Assembly: GCF_019443505.1 (NCBI RefSeq)
Contig: NZ_CP080377.1
Span: 5,394,001-5,458,000, forward strand
Direction of reading: 5' to 3'
DNA from: Janthinobacterium sp. PAMC25594
Lineage (GTDB): Bacteria; Pseudomonadota; Gammaproteobacteria; Burkholderiales; Burkholderiaceae_D
Length of the DNA stretch: 64,000 bases
Position numbers and translations under genes: made by a program. Numbering within the stretch: the first letter of the stretch is position 1; the number at the start of each line of letters is the position of its first letter. Below the pieces are notes generated by a model. The model worked only from the letters and a program-made list of their open reading frames with translations, ran no database searches and was not told where the DNA came from. Of the stretch, positions 53,496 through 64,000 are shown in pieces.

Positions 53496-54118
53496 GCCTG
53501 TCCCAGGACCTTGGCCAGATAGTGGCTGACCTGCTGTTTCAGGTCGTGCAAGGCGGACAGGTCGAGCACGAAGGCGACATAGCCGTGGATCTGGTGCTTG
53601 GACAGCACGAAGTCGATATGCAGCATCAGCACGACGGCTTCGTCATCGCGGCCGCCGAACGAGGACAGGATTTCCGCGCTGGTGCCCACGTGGTACAGCG
53701 GCAGCGAACCATGCAGTTCGCTGTCGAACAGGTTGGCCAGGGTGCCCACGCAGGAGTTGAGGATGATGTTGCCGATTTCGCTCATCGCCTCCTGTTCCAT
53801 CTCCGTCAGTTCCTGCAGCGGCATGGCATCGCCCACCATCAGGCGCACGATTTCCAGGCTCTTGTCTTCCGGGAACATCAGGATGGCTTCGGTGGCGAAG
53901 GCGCCATCGTAATGCTGGCTGACGCCGCAGATGCGTTCGCCATCCTTCTTGCTGCCCAGCAGGGCGGCCGCGTCGGCACGGTTCAGGAACGTGATCGACG
54001 GCACCGACATGGTCACTTCTTCATTGACGATCTCGCTCATCGCGGCGGCGGCATGGCCCACCCCGATGTTGAATATCTCTACCAGGGCATCGTTTTCGAG
54101 TTCGGAGAGATTGATCAT
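53492..54118 (-). CDS. cheC: CheC-type CheY-P phosphatase
   Basis: A 208-residue protein with both halves of the CheC fold. Two phosphatase signatures are present: D-x3-E-x2-N-x22-P at the N-terminus ('DALVEIFNIGVGHAAAAMSE', ending at Pro) and E-x3-E-x2-N-x22-P in the middle ('EAMSEIGNIILNSCVGTLAN', ending at Pro). The Glu/Asn pair attacks phospho-CheY, so both sites look usable. CheC is rare in beta-proteobacteria flagellar clusters. It lies 2 bp after a lone receiver gene, its likely target, and overlaps the cyclase gene. Confidence 0.88.
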   Translation of the reverse strand: MINLSELENDALVEIFNIGVGHAAAAMSEIVNEEVTMSVPSITFLNRADAAALLGSKKDGERICGVSQHYDGAFATEAILMFPEDKSLEIVRLMVGDAMPLQELTEMEQEAMSEIGNIILNSCVGTLANLFDSELHGSLPLYHVGTSAEILSSFGGRDDEAVVLMLHIDFVLSKHQIHGYVAFVLDLSALHDLKQQVSHYLAKVLGQA

Positions 54119-54120
54119 GC

Positions 54121-54489
54121 TCACAGTCCCAGTGATTCGATCAGCTGATGGATGCGGGTTTCCGTGATCGGTTTTTCCATGAAGCCGACGCCGAGCTCGC
54201 TGGCACGGTTGCGGATGGCGTTTTGCACATTCGCCGTGACGAGAATGATGTGCGTTTGCGGACACAGCACGCGCAATTGTTCCGCCGCCGCCACGCCGCC
54301 CATGCCGGGCATGTTGACATCCAGTAATATCAGGACAGGGTTGACTGTCTTGACTTTTTCCAGGGCTTCTTCACCCGTCGCCGCCTCAATCACTTGCCAG
54401 TCGGCATGTTTGCTGAGGATGAACTGATGCGACATCAAACGTGAAACCCGGCTGTCATCGACAACAAGTACCTGTTTACTGTGATTCAT
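54121..54489 (-). CDS. Stand-alone CheY-like receiver
   Basis: A 122-residue single-domain response regulator with 'VVDDSRVSRLM', the phospho-acceptor Asp in 'LILLDVNMPGMGG', Thr in 'ILVTANVQ' and Lys in 'FMEKPI'. With no output domain it must act by binding a partner, either the flagellar switch or another protein. It heads the receiver-CheC-GGDEF operon. No flagellar motor or cheA gene is nearby, so the kinase that phosphorylates it is unknown. Confidence 0.9.
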   Translation of the reverse strand: MNHSKQVLVVDDSRVSRLMSHQFILSKHADWQVIEAATGEEALEKVKTVNPVLILLDVNMPGMGGVAAAEQLRVLCPQTHIILVTANVQNAIRNRASELGVGFMEKPITETRIHQLIESLGL

Positions 54490-54695
54490 GTGCTATTCCT
54501 GAAACGTCATATCGGTCGATCATTCCATTTTCGCATATTTTAAAGGCCATAGAGAGTAATTGAATGGGGAATTGCCCTATGGCAAGGTTTTCCCGCTTAG
54601 CTGTTGTATCTCATGGCATGGTCGGTCATCATGGCCGGCTGGCCGGGCTGGCAATCCGTTAAAATAGCGCCATTCCCCACTTTAGCCTGAATGTC

Positions 54696-55373
54696 ATGAC
54701 CCAAGACGAATTGAAGCAAGCCGTAGCCCGCGCCGCCATTAACTATGTAGTCGATGGTGAAATCATCGGTGTCGGTACCGGCTCCACAGCTAACTTTTTC
54801 ATCGATGAACTGGCCAAGATCAAGCACCGCATCAAGGGCACGGTCGCCTCGTCCGAAGCGACGGCCGCGCGCCTGGCAGGCCATGGCATTGCCGTCTTTG
54901 ACCTCAACGACGTCGAGTCGATCGCCGTCTACATCGACGGCGCCGATGAAATCACGGCCAGCGGCGCCATGATCAAGGGCGGCGGCGCGGCATTGACGCG
55001 TGAAAAGATTGTTGCTTCCGTAGCGAAACAATTTGTCTGCATCGCGGACGGCTCCAAGCTGGTCGAGACCCTGGGCGCCTTCCCGCTGCCGGTGGAAGTG
55101 GTGCCGATGGCCCGCGCCGCCGTCTCGCGCCAGCTGGCCGCACTGGGCGGCACGCCCCGCTTGCGCCTGAAAGCGGGCAGCACCGAAGCCTTCATCACCG
55201 ACAACGGCGGCGAAATCATCGACGTGCTGGGCTTGCAGATCGCCGACCCCGTGGCGCTGGAACAGCAGATCAACCAGATCGTCGGCGTCATCGCCGTCGG
55301 CCTGTTCGCCGTGCGCGGCGCGAATGTTTGCCTGCTGGGCATGCCGGAAGGCGTGCGTACGCTGGCCTACTAA
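54696..55373 (+). CDS. rpiA: Ribose-5-phosphate isomerase A
   Basis: A 225-residue enzyme interconverting ribose-5-P and ribulose-5-P in the pentose phosphate pathway. Conserved segments are '[16 protein letters not shown]', '[20 protein letters not shown]' (catalytic Asp/Glu and loop), and '[20 protein letters not shown]' (catalytic Lys). Length is normal. It ends in a short hairpin terminator. Confidence 0.97.
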   Translation: MTQDELKQAVARAAINYVVDGEIIGVGTGSTANFFIDELAKIKHRIKGTVASSEATAARLAGHGIAVFDLNDVESIAVYIDGADEITASGAMIKGGGAALTREKIVASVAKQFVCIADGSKLVETLGAFPLPVEVVPMARAAVSRQLAALGGTPRLRLKAGSTEAFITDNGGEIIDVLGLQIADPVALEQQINQIVGVIAVGLFAVRGANVCLLGMPEGVRTLAY

Positions 55374-55380
55374 GGTGATA

Positions 55381-55399
55381 GCCGGCGTTCGCCGGCGTT
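55381..55399 (+). terminator. Probable terminator of rpiA
   Basis: GCCGGCG, TT, CGCCGGC (55381-55396) followed by GTTTG, starting 8 bp after the rpiA stop. The T-run is short. Confidence 0.5.
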
Positions 55400-55409
55400 T
55401 GTACCTGTC

Positions 55410-55934
55410 TTACACGGCGGCCCCTTGCGGGCCGCTTGTCATATGCGCCTGGCGGTACACGGCCACGGTGCGCAGCAAGCCCCCGAGGAAGATGCCGCTG
55501 AAGCCACCGTAGGCGAGGCAGACTGGCACGCTGAAGCCGGTCGCATGGGCATAGGCCGGCACGATGGACAGGGTCACGGCGACCGCATATTTCATGCAAA
55601 AAATACTCATCATCAGGATCAACGGCACCCAGCTGCCGGGGCGCTGCACGCTGGCCCGCTCGGGTATGGCGACGATCTTGCGCGCATCGACCAGCGTCCA
55701 GGCCAGCGCCGCGCCGGCCACGGCGCCCGCCACCCAGGCGAATGGCGCGCTGCCGGCCAGGCCGAAGCTGCCGTACACGCCGCTCAGCGACAGGACCAGC
55801 ATGACCAGGGGGATGATGCACAGCTTGCGCAAAGTCACTTCGCGCGCGCGGCTGGCCAGCACGCCCCGGTACACGAGAAAGCCCAGGATGGCCCAGACGT
55901 AGAGGGGGGTGTGGCTGAAGATGTGCTGCAACAT
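55410..55934 (-). CDS. DUF6622-like membrane protein
   Basis: A 174-residue protein with five or so hydrophobic helices and the start 'MLQHIFSHTPLYVWAILGFL'. It resembles the DUF6622 family of small polytopic proteins seen in Burkholderiales; no biochemical role is known. The helices lie near residues 10-25, 40-60, 65-85, 105-130 and 140-160. It stands alone, convergent with rpiA; the 170 bp between it and yggX holds no supported gene. Confidence 0.7.
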   Translation of the reverse strand: MLQHIFSHTPLYVWAILGFLVYRGVLASRAREVTLRKLCIIPLVMLVLSLSGVYGSFGLAGSAPFAWVAGAVAGAALAWTLVDARKIVAIPERASVQRPGSWVPLILMMSIFCMKYAVAVTLSIVPAYAHATGFSVPVCLAYGGFSGIFLGGLLRTVAVYRQAHMTSGPQGAAV

Positions 55935-56107
55935 GGTGTCCGCCTTGGTGTGAGGTTGTCGATGGACGTACTGTGCCAGCCGGCGGCATGGGCGGCGAGC
56001 GGTGTGCGACGAAACGGGGAGGCGGTGCCGTGAAACGGCGGGGCAGGGCGTGAAACGCAGGTGAAACTGCCCGTGGCGCGGCGGCCACGGGCGGGAATGC
56101 TTGACAC

Positions 56108-56380
56108 TTACTCGGTAGGGGGCACGTAACCCATGGCCGCATCGGCGCCATCGCCGAAGAAATGCTTTTCCATTTGCGTGGCCAGGTATTTGCGGGCGCG
56201 CGCGTCGGCCAGGTTCAAACGGTTTTCATTGACCAGCATGGTCTGGTGCTTGAGCCAGGCGGCCCACGCTTCTTTCGATACCGATTCGTAAATCTTCTTG
56301 CCCAGTTCGCCCGGGTACGGTGGGAAATCCAGTCCTTCGGCTTCCTTGTTGAGTTTGATGCAGTGGATCGTGCGGGCCAT
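56108..56380 (-). CDS. yggX: Probable Fe(2+)-trafficking protein YggX
   Basis: A 90-residue protein starting '[20 protein letters not shown]' with Cys 7, followed by '[19 protein letters not shown]' and '[16 protein letters not shown]', the invariant YggX core. YggX protects Fe-S clusters and may move iron. The start at 56380 has AGGAG five bases upstream, and TATAAT (56415-56420 on the minus strand) is a likely -10 giving a leader of about 28 nt. Confidence 0.95.
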   Translation of the reverse strand: MARTIHCIKLNKEAEGLDFPPYPGELGKKIYESVSKEAWAAWLKHQTMLVNENRLNLADARARKYLATQMEKHFFGDGADAAMGYVPPTE

Positions 56381-56587
56381 CTGTGCTCCTGAATCAGTGT
56401 AGAGATAAAGCGTGATTATAAGGTACTTTGCGCCTGCCCTCGCGGGGCCGTCGCGGCCTGGCCACGCGCCGTTTGCCGCGCCCTTGCGCTGGATCAAATT
56501 TGATCTGCGCCGCCCTAGCTAGTAAGATGCCTTATCGCGCCAGCCGCTGGCTGCGCCTCGTCCAAGCAAGTAGTAACAATTAACTAA

Positions 56588-57445
<858 letters not shown>

Positions 57446-57460
57446 TGATATTTCAGTAAA

Positions 57461-57488
57461 GAAAAAGCCCGGCATGCCGGGCTTTTTC
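57461..57488. terminator. Bidirectional terminator between kdsA and argA
   Basis: A perfect palindrome, GAAAAAGCCCGGC with ATGCCGGGCTTTTTC arms. A's and T's flank the GC stem on both sides, serving both convergent genes. Confidence 0.92.
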
Positions 57489-57493
57489 ACGTG

Positions 57494-58804
57494 TTACAGG
57501 GTTTTAATTAATACTTGGGATTTGCGCTGCCAGTTATACATATGCTGGCGGTCCTTCGGCAAATCGTCGACGGTGGCGGGCACGAAACCGCGTTTCTTGA
57601 ACCAGTGCGAGGTGCGCGTGGTCAGCACGAACAGCTTGTTCAGGCCGGCGGCGCGCGCGCGGTTTTCCATGTGTTTCAGGATGCGTTCGCCGTCGCCCTG
57701 GGCTTGCACTTCCGGGTTGACCGTCAAGCAGGCCATTTCCGCCATCTTTTGCGCGGGGAACGGGTACAGGGCGGCGCAGCCGAAGATCACGCCATCATGC
57801 TCGATGACGGAGAAATAATCGATTTCGCGCTCGATCAGCTCGCGGCCCCGCTTCACCAAAGTGCCGTCCGCTTCCAGCGGTTCGATCAGTTTGATGATGC
57901 CGCCCACGTCTTCGATGGTGGCCTGGCGCAGGCTTTCCAGGTTTTCATGGCTGATCATGGTGCCCACGCCATCATGGGTAAACAATTCCAGCAAGGCGGA
58001 ACCGTCCATCGAGAACGGCACGATGTGCGAGCGCTCGACGCCGTTGTGGCAGGCCTTGACGCAATGTTTCAGGTAGAACGCCGTGGCGTCGGGCAAGAAA
58101 CCGGCCATCAGCACGGCTTCGGCCTGGTGCGACGACAGTTCGCGGATTTCCACGCCCGTGGCGTCTTCCATCATCGGCGTTTCCGTGATGAAAATGAGCT
58201 TATCGGCGTGCAGGGCGATGGCGGCGCTGCACGCCACGTCTTCCATGGTCAGATTGAACGCTTCGCCGGTCGGCGAGAAGCCCAGCGGCGACAGCAGCAC
58301 CAGGCCGTCCGAACCGAGGATGGAATGGATGGTTTCGGCGTCGACCTTGCGCGTGATGCCCGTCAGTTCCAGGTCCACGCCATCGATCACGCCCAGCGGG
58401 CGCGCCGTGATGAAGTTGCCTGAAATGATACGGATGGCCGCATGCGACATGGGGGTGTTCGGCAAGCCCTGGCTGAACGCGGCCTCGATATCGAGGCGCA
58501 GCTCGCCGGCGGCTTCCTTCGCGCATTCCAGCGCGGCGATATCCGTGATGCGCACGCCGTTGTGGAAGCGGCCTTCGACGTTACGCAAGGCCAGTTGTTC
58601 CGCCACTTGCGGCCGCGAGCCGTAGACAACGGTGACATTGATGTCCAGCGCATGCAGCAGGGACAAATCATGGGCCAGCACCTGCAGCGCCCCGGCGCTG
58701 ACGAGTTCACCGGGGAAGGCGACCACGAAGGTCTTGCCGCGAAAGGCGTGGATGTAGGGTGCGACTGAGCGCAGCCATTGGACGAATTGGGTAGGGTTTT
58801 CCAT
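57494..58804 (-). CDS. argA: N-acetylglutamate synthase
   Basis: A 436-residue enzyme for the first step of arginine synthesis. The N-terminal amino-acid kinase-like domain (about 20-285, 'FRGKTFVVAFPGELVSAGAL', 'VVYGSRP', 'GLVLLSPLGFSPTGEAFNLT') binds arginine; the C-terminal GNAT domain (about 290-436, 'IFGCAALYPFPAQKMAEMAC', 'VQAQGDGERILKHMENRARA') transfers acetyl. The start at 58804 is preferred: TATAAT at 58812-58817 (minus strand) overlaps the upstream Met at 58813, and a start predicted about 7 nt after it falls almost on the ATG at 58804, suggesting a nearly leaderless mRNA. Confidence 0.93.
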   Translation of the reverse strand: MENPTQFVQWLRSVAPYIHAFRGKTFVVAFPGELVSAGALQVLAHDLSLLHALDINVTVVYGSRPQVAEQLALRNVEGRFHNGVRITDIAALECAKEAAGELRLDIEAAFSQGLPNTPMSHAAIRIISGNFITARPLGVIDGVDLELTGITRKVDAETIHSILGSDGLVLLSPLGFSPTGEAFNLTMEDVACSAAIALHADKLIFITETPMMEDATGVEIRELSSHQAEAVLMAGFLPDATAFYLKHCVKACHNGVERSHIVPFSMDGSALLELFTHDGVGTMISHENLESLRQATIEDVGGIIKLIEPLEADGTLVKRGRELIEREIDYFSVIEHDGVIFGCAALYPFPAQKMAEMACLTVNPEVQAQGDGERILKHMENRARAAGLNKLFVLTTRTSHWFKKRGFVPATVDDLPKDRQHMYNWQRKSQVLIKTL

Positions 58805-58861
58805 TAAGCGCATTATAATTCGCTGCGCGATGTGCGCGCTTAAAATACCTGTAAAAAAACA

Positions 58862-61800
58862 ATGTCTTCAGCCAGCAATAAGTCTTCCCCTCCTTCCACC
58901 GTTGCAAATGTGCCCGCCAGCGCGGATATTGCCACGCCTGCCGCCGCGCCTGCGCAGGGCCGCCAGCGTCCGCCCGTGAGCCAGCAAAGGCAGCAGCCGC
59001 CGGGCGCGGAGCAGCCGAAACTACAACAGCGGCAGCAACAGCAGCAGCGCGCCCCGCGCGAGGGCCAGGAAAGCCGTGACGCGGCCCGCGCCGCGCGCGA
59101 GGCGGAAAAGGCCTTCCGCAATCCGCTGCCACCGATTACGTATCCGGAAGACTTGCCCGTCTCGGGCCGGCGCGCCGAAATCGCCAAGGCCCTGATGGAA
59201 AACCAGGTGATCATCGTCTCGGGCGAGACGGGGTCCGGCAAGACGACGCAGTTGCCGAAGATTTGCCTGGAACTGGGGCGTGGCCAGAAGGGTATGATCG
59301 GCCACACGCAGCCGCGGCGTATCGCCGCTTCCTCGACGGCCAAGCGCATCGCGCAGGAGCTGGGCACGCCCTTGGGCGAAACCGTGGGTTTCAAGGTGCG
59401 CTTTACCGACACCCTGAGCCGTGGCGCCTCCGTCAAGCTGATGACGGACGGTATTCTGCTGGCCGAGACGCAGACCGACCCGTTGTTGAAAAATTACGAC
59501 ACCATCATCATCGATGAAGCGCACGAACGCAGCCTGAACATCGACTTCCTGCTTGGTTATTTAAAGCAGCTGCTGCCGCGCCGGCCCGACCTGAAAATCA
59601 TCATCACCTCGGCCACCATCGATGCGGAACGCTTCTCGCGCCATTTCGGCACGCCGGAAAAGCCGGCGCCCGTGATCGAAGTGTCGGGCCGTCTGTACCA
59701 GGTGGAAGTGCGTTACCGTCCTGTGGAACGGGAACAGGTGGCCATGCCGGGTGCCGCGAACGCCGACAAACCGGGCCAGCGCACGGCCGCCGCGCGCGAA
59801 AAGCGCGACTTGATGGATGCCGTCGTCGATGGCGTGGAAGAGTTGTGCCGCATCGGCTCGGGCGACGTGCTGGTGTTCTTGCCCGGCGAGCGCGAAATCC
59901 GCGACTGCGCCGAAGCGCTGCGCAAGCACCATCCGCCGCACGTGGAAATTTTGCCCCTGTTCGCCCGCCTGTCGGCCGAAGAGCAGGAGCGGGTCTTCAA
60001 GACCAGCAATGCGCGCCGCATCGTGCTGGCCACCAACGTGGCGGAAACCTCGCTGACGGTGCCCGGCATCCGCTACGTGGTCGACGCGGGCCTGGCGCGC
60101 GTGAAACGCTACAGCTACCGCAATAAAGTGGAGCAGTTGCAGGTCGAGCCGATCGCCCAGTCGGCCGCCAACCAGCGCGCCGGGCGCTGCGGTCGCGTGG
60201 CCGATGGCGTCTGCATCCGTTTGTACGAGGAGCAGGATTATCTGCTGCGGCCGAAGTTCACGGAGCCGGAAATCCTGCGCTCCTCGCTGGCCGCCGTCAT
60301 CCTGCGCATGAAGTCCTTGCACCTGGCGGACGTGGAGACCTTTCCCTTCATTGAGCCGCCGCTGGCGCGCGCGGTGGCCGACGGCTACCAGCTGCTGCAG
60401 GAGCTGGGCGCCGTCGATGAGGTGAACCAGCTCACGCCGCTGGGCAACAAGCTGGCCAAGCTGCCGCTGGACCCGCGCGTGGGCCGCATGATTTTGGCCG
60501 CGCTCGATAACGCGTGTCTGACGGAAGTGCTGATCGTCGCCTCGGCCCTGTCCGTGCAAGATCCGCGCGACCGCCCGATGGAACACCAGCAGGCGGCCGA
60601 CGAGGCGCACAAGAAGTTTGCCGATGAAAAGTCGGAATTCCTCAGCTATTTAAAAATCTGGCGCTGGTTCGAGTCCGCCATCGAGCACAAGAAAACCAAC
60701 CGCCAGTTGCAGGATAATTGCCGCACGAATTTCCTGTCGCAGATGCGCTTGCGCGAATGGCGCGACGTGCACTCGCAGTTGTTGACCATCGTCAAGGAGC
60801 AGGGCTGGCGATTGAATGAGGCGCCGGCCACCTACGACAACCTGCACATGGCCTTGCTGACCGGCTTGCTGGGCAATATCGGCTTCAAGGGCGAGGACGA
60901 GCCTGGCGCGGGCTACCTGGGGGCGCGCGGCATCAAGTTCCATATCTGGCCCGGTTCCTCGTTGCTGAAAAAGCCGGGCAAGTGGATCATGGCGGCCGAA
61001 CTGGTCGACACGACGCGGCTGTACGCGCGTTGCGTGGCGCAGATCCAGCCCGAATGGCTGGAAAAAGTCGGCGAACATTTGCTGAAAAAATCGTGGGGCG
61101 AGCCGCGCTGGGAAAAACGCTCGGCGCAAGTGACGGCCTCGGAGCGCGCGACTTTATATGGGCTGGTGGTGTACAGCCAGCGCCGCATCAATTACGGCAA
61201 TTTCAACTTGCCGGAAGCGCGAGAGATTTTCATCCGCGATGCCCTCGTCGGCGGCGACTTCGACACGCGCGCGCCATTCTTTGCGCACAACCACAAGCTG
61301 ATCAAGGACATCGAAAACCTCGAACACAAGTCGCGCCGGCTGGACGTGCTGGTCGACGATGAACTGATCGCCGCCTTCTATGACAAGCTGCTGCCGGCGG
61401 ACGTGTGCAATGGCGCCGGTTTCGAAAAATGGCACAAGGAAGCCACGCGCGAGAACCCGAAGCTGCTGTATCTGAACCGCGAAGAGCTGATGCGCCACGA
61501 GGCGGCCGGCGTGACGACGGACCTGTTCCCGAAAACCATGTCCGTGACGGGCCTGGAAATGGGCCTGACGTATCACTTCGAGCCAGGCAGCGTGCGCGAT
61601 GGCGTGACCTTGAGCGTGCCGCTGTATGCGCTGAACCAGTTGCCGCGCGAGCGCTGCGAATGGCTGGTGCCGGGCATGCTGAAGGAAAAAGTGCATCTGC
61701 TATTAAAATCCTTGCCGCAAAAGCTGCGCCGCCATTGCGTGCCGCTGCCCGACTATGCGGCGAAATTCTGCGAGCGCGTGCATGAAGCGGGCGTGTTCGG

Positions 61801-63031
61801 ACGCGGCGATTTGATCGACGCCATCATTCTCGATATCCGCACGCAGATCACGATCAACGTGCTGACGACGGACTTCAAGCCGGAAACCCTGCCTGCCCAT
61901 CACTTCATGAATTTCAAGGTGATCGACGAGCACGGCCGCCAGCTGGACATGGGCCGCAACCTGGCCACCCTGCAGGCGGAATTCGGCGGCCAGGCGCGCC
62001 AGAGTTTCCAGAAGCTGGCCGAAGTGTCGGGCGTGTCGGGCACGGGCACGCCCGGTGCCAAGGTGGCGGGCGCGCAAGTGGCGTCGCGGCTGCAGGCGCA
62101 GAACGCCACAGTCGCGGCAGGCAAGGGCGCAGCTACTGCCACTGCGGCCGCGCCGGCGTCAAGCAATGCCACCGTCTCGCAGCACATGGGCTTGACGGCC
62201 TGGACCTTTGGCGAATTGCCGGAGCTGCTCGAAATCGTGCAGGGCAAGCTGACCCTGATCGGCTTCCCCGCGCTGGTCGACAAGGGTACGCATTGCGACC
62301 TGGAAGTGTTTGACGACCCGACCGTGGCCGCGCGCACGCACAAGATCGGTTTGCGCCGCTTGTTCGCGCTGCAAATGAAGGAGCAGATCAAGTACGTCGA
62401 GAAAAGCATCCCTGGCCTGCAACAGATGGGCATGCAATTCATGGCCCTCGGTTCGCAGGAAGAGTTGCGCGAGCAAATCATCAACAAGGCGCTCGACATC
62501 GCTTGCCTGCAAGATCCGCTGCCGCTGGACGCCGCCTCGTTTGCCAAGCGCCAGGCGGAAGGCAAGTCGCGCCTGGTGCTCTTGGTGAATGAAATCGCCC
62601 GCCTGCTGTCGCAAGTACTGACGGAATTCCACGGCTTGCCCAAGCGGCTACAAAATATTCCCGCAGCGGCGGCCACCGATATCCAGTCGCAGTTGCAGGG
62701 CCTCGTGCATAAACGCTTCCTGACGGAAAACGAGTACACGCAGCTGGCGCACTTCCCCCGTTATTTGAAGGCGATCAATGTGCGCCTGGAAAAACTGCGC
62801 GCCGACCCCGCGCGCGATACCAAGTTGATGGCCGAATGGCAGTCAGCGGCTACACCCTACCTGCGCCAGGCCAAGGACCGCCAGGCCGGCAAGAACACGG
62901 ACCCGAAACTGGTCGAGTTCCGCTGGATGCTGGAAGAGCTGCGCGTGTCCCTGTTTGCGCAGGAACTCAGGACGCCGATGCCTGTTTCTGCCAAGCGCTT
63001 GCAGAAGGTATGGGAATCGATGCAGCGGTAG
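58862..63031 (+). CDS. hrpA: HrpA, DEAH-box ATP-dependent RNA helicase
   Basis: A 1389-residue helicase, longer than E. coli HrpA (about 1300). Walker A 'GETGSGKTTQLPKI' is near 122-130, DEAH in 'IIIDEAHERSLN' near 216, motif VI 'QRAGRCGR', then HA2, OB-fold and DUF3418 regions. The first ~85 residues are Gln/Pro/Ala-rich, and another Ala/Thr-rich linker occurs near residues 1065-1105. HrpA-type helicases act on mRNA and stalled ribosomes. The C-terminus 'KRLQKVWESMQR' is complete; an IS110 element begins just after the stop without truncating the gene. Confidence 0.96.
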   Translation: MSSASNKSSPPSTVANVPASADIATPAAAPAQGRQRPPVSQQRQQPPGAEQPKLQQRQQQQQRAPREGQESRDAARAAREAEKAFRNPLPPITYPEDLPVSGRRAEIAKALMENQVIIVSGETGSGKTTQLPKICLELGRGQKGMIGHTQPRRIAASSTAKRIAQELGTPLGETVGFKVRFTDTLSRGASVKLMTDGILLAETQTDPLLKNYDTIIIDEAHERSLNIDFLLGYLKQLLPRRPDLKIIITSATIDAERFSRHFGTPEKPAPVIEVSGRLYQVEVRYRPVEREQVAMPGAANADKPGQRTAAAREKRDLMDAVVDGVEELCRIGSGDVLVFLPGEREIRDCAEALRKHHPPHVEILPLFARLSAEEQERVFKTSNARRIVLATNVAETSLTVPGIRYVVDAGLARVKRYSYRNKVEQLQVEPIAQSAANQRAGRCGRVADGVCIRLYEEQDYLLRPKFTEPEILRSSLAAVILRMKSLHLADVETFPFIEPPLARAVADGYQLLQELGAVDEVNQLTPLGNKLAKLPLDPRVGRMILAALDNACLTEVLIVASALSVQDPRDRPMEHQQAADEAHKKFADEKSEFLSYLKIWRWFESAIEHKKTNRQLQDNCRTNFLSQMRLREWRDVHSQLLTIVKEQGWRLNEAPATYDNLHMALLTGLLGNIGFKGEDEPGAGYLGARGIKFHIWPGSSLLKKPGKWIMAAELVDTTRLYARCVAQIQPEWLEKVGEHLLKKSWGEPRWEKRSAQVTASERATLYGLVVYSQRRINYGNFNLPEAREIFIRDALVGGDFDTRAPFFAHNHKLIKDIENLEHKSRRLDVLVDDELIAAFYDKLLPADVCNGAGFEKWHKEATRENPKLLYLNREELMRHEAAGVTTDLFPKTMSVTGLEMGLTYHFEPGSVRDGVTLSVPLYALNQLPRERCEWLVPGMLKEKVHLLLKSLPQKLRRHCVPLPDYAAKFCERVHEAGVFGRGDLIDAIILDIRTQITINVLTTDFKPETLPAHHFMNFKVIDEHGRQLDMGRNLATLQAEFGGQARQSFQKLAEVSGVSGTGTPGAKVAGAQVASRLQAQNATVAAGKGAATATAAAPASSNATVSQHMGLTAWTFGELPELLEIVQGKLTLIGFPALVDKGTHCDLEVFDDPTVAARTHKIGLRRLFALQMKEQIKYVEKSIPGLQQMGMQFMALGSQEELREQIINKALDIACLQDPLPLDAASFAKRQAEGKSRLVLLVNEIARLLSQVLTEFHGLPKRLQNIPAAAATDIQSQLQGLVHKRFLTENEYTQLAHFPRYLKAINVRLEKLRADPARDTKLMAEWQSAATPYLRQAKDRQAGKNTDPKLVEFRWMLEELRVSLFAQELRTPMPVSAKRLQKVWESMQR

Positions 63032-64000
<969 letters not shown>

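Overview
The window is chromosomal DNA of a motile, GC-rich betaproteobacterium, most likely an Oxalobacteraceae member close to Janthinobacterium. This rests on the fliC-flaG-fliD-fliS-fliT order, the spoT-rpoZ-gmk-yicC // rph-rdgB-hemW housekeeping block, the HexR-type sugar cluster and protein similarity recognised by eye. No database search was run. No tRNA, rRNA or CRISPR array was seen.

Layout. (1) 1-6.2 kb: flagellar filament genes on the minus strand (fliC, flaG, fliD, fliS, fliT and the start of fliK), with sigma-28-type promoters before fliC and fliD. (2) 6.2-10.8 kb: signalling genes on the minus strand: a GGDEF diguanylate cyclase, a NarL-type response regulator, a PAS histidine kinase and a small membrane protein. 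(3) 10.9-19.5 kb: housekeeping genes (greB, spoT, rpoZ, gmk, yicC, rph, rdgB, hemW), interrupted by a RAYT transposase with a REP-like palindrome beside it. (4) 19.5-22.6 kb: a TPR lipoprotein and a chemoreceptor. (5) 22.8-34.3 kb: central carbon metabolism (tal, hexR, zwf, an SMP-30 lactonase-like gene, pgi, edd, eda), with cheV embedded. Four near-identical HexR-like palindromes lie before zwf (two), pgi and edd, so the Entner-Doudoroff cluster looks like a local HexR regulon. (6) 34.3-54.5 kb: a small HExxH protein, a forward tadE/tadF/tadG set, and a convergent minus-strand run holding the rest of a Tad/Flp pilus machine (tadC, tadB, tadA, tadZ, lipoprotein, secretin, cpaB, AAA+ ATPase, ICMT-like methyltransferase, prepilin peptidase, PAP2 protein and three Flp-like small proteins). 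Upstream on the same strand are a kinase/regulator pair, a PAS-GGDEF cyclase, a CheC-type phosphatase and a lone receiver. (7) 54.7-64 kb: rpiA, a small membrane protein, yggX, kdsA, argA and hrpA, then an IS110-family transposase running off the right edge.

The most distinctive part is the Tad locus. Its prepilin peptidase is the short, methylase-less type. Close to it are an ICMT-like membrane methyltransferase and a PAP2 membrane phosphatase, the latter joined by 4-nt overlaps to a pilin gene on one side and the peptidase gene on the other. An extra AAA+ ATPase overlaps cpaB, and a third Flp-like peptide lacks the pilin Glu5. I infer a pilus-processing cassette with extra membrane enzymes, possibly tied to c-di-GMP and chemotaxis-type signalling through the receiver-CheC-GGDEF genes upstream. 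That functional link is inference, not shown by the sequence.
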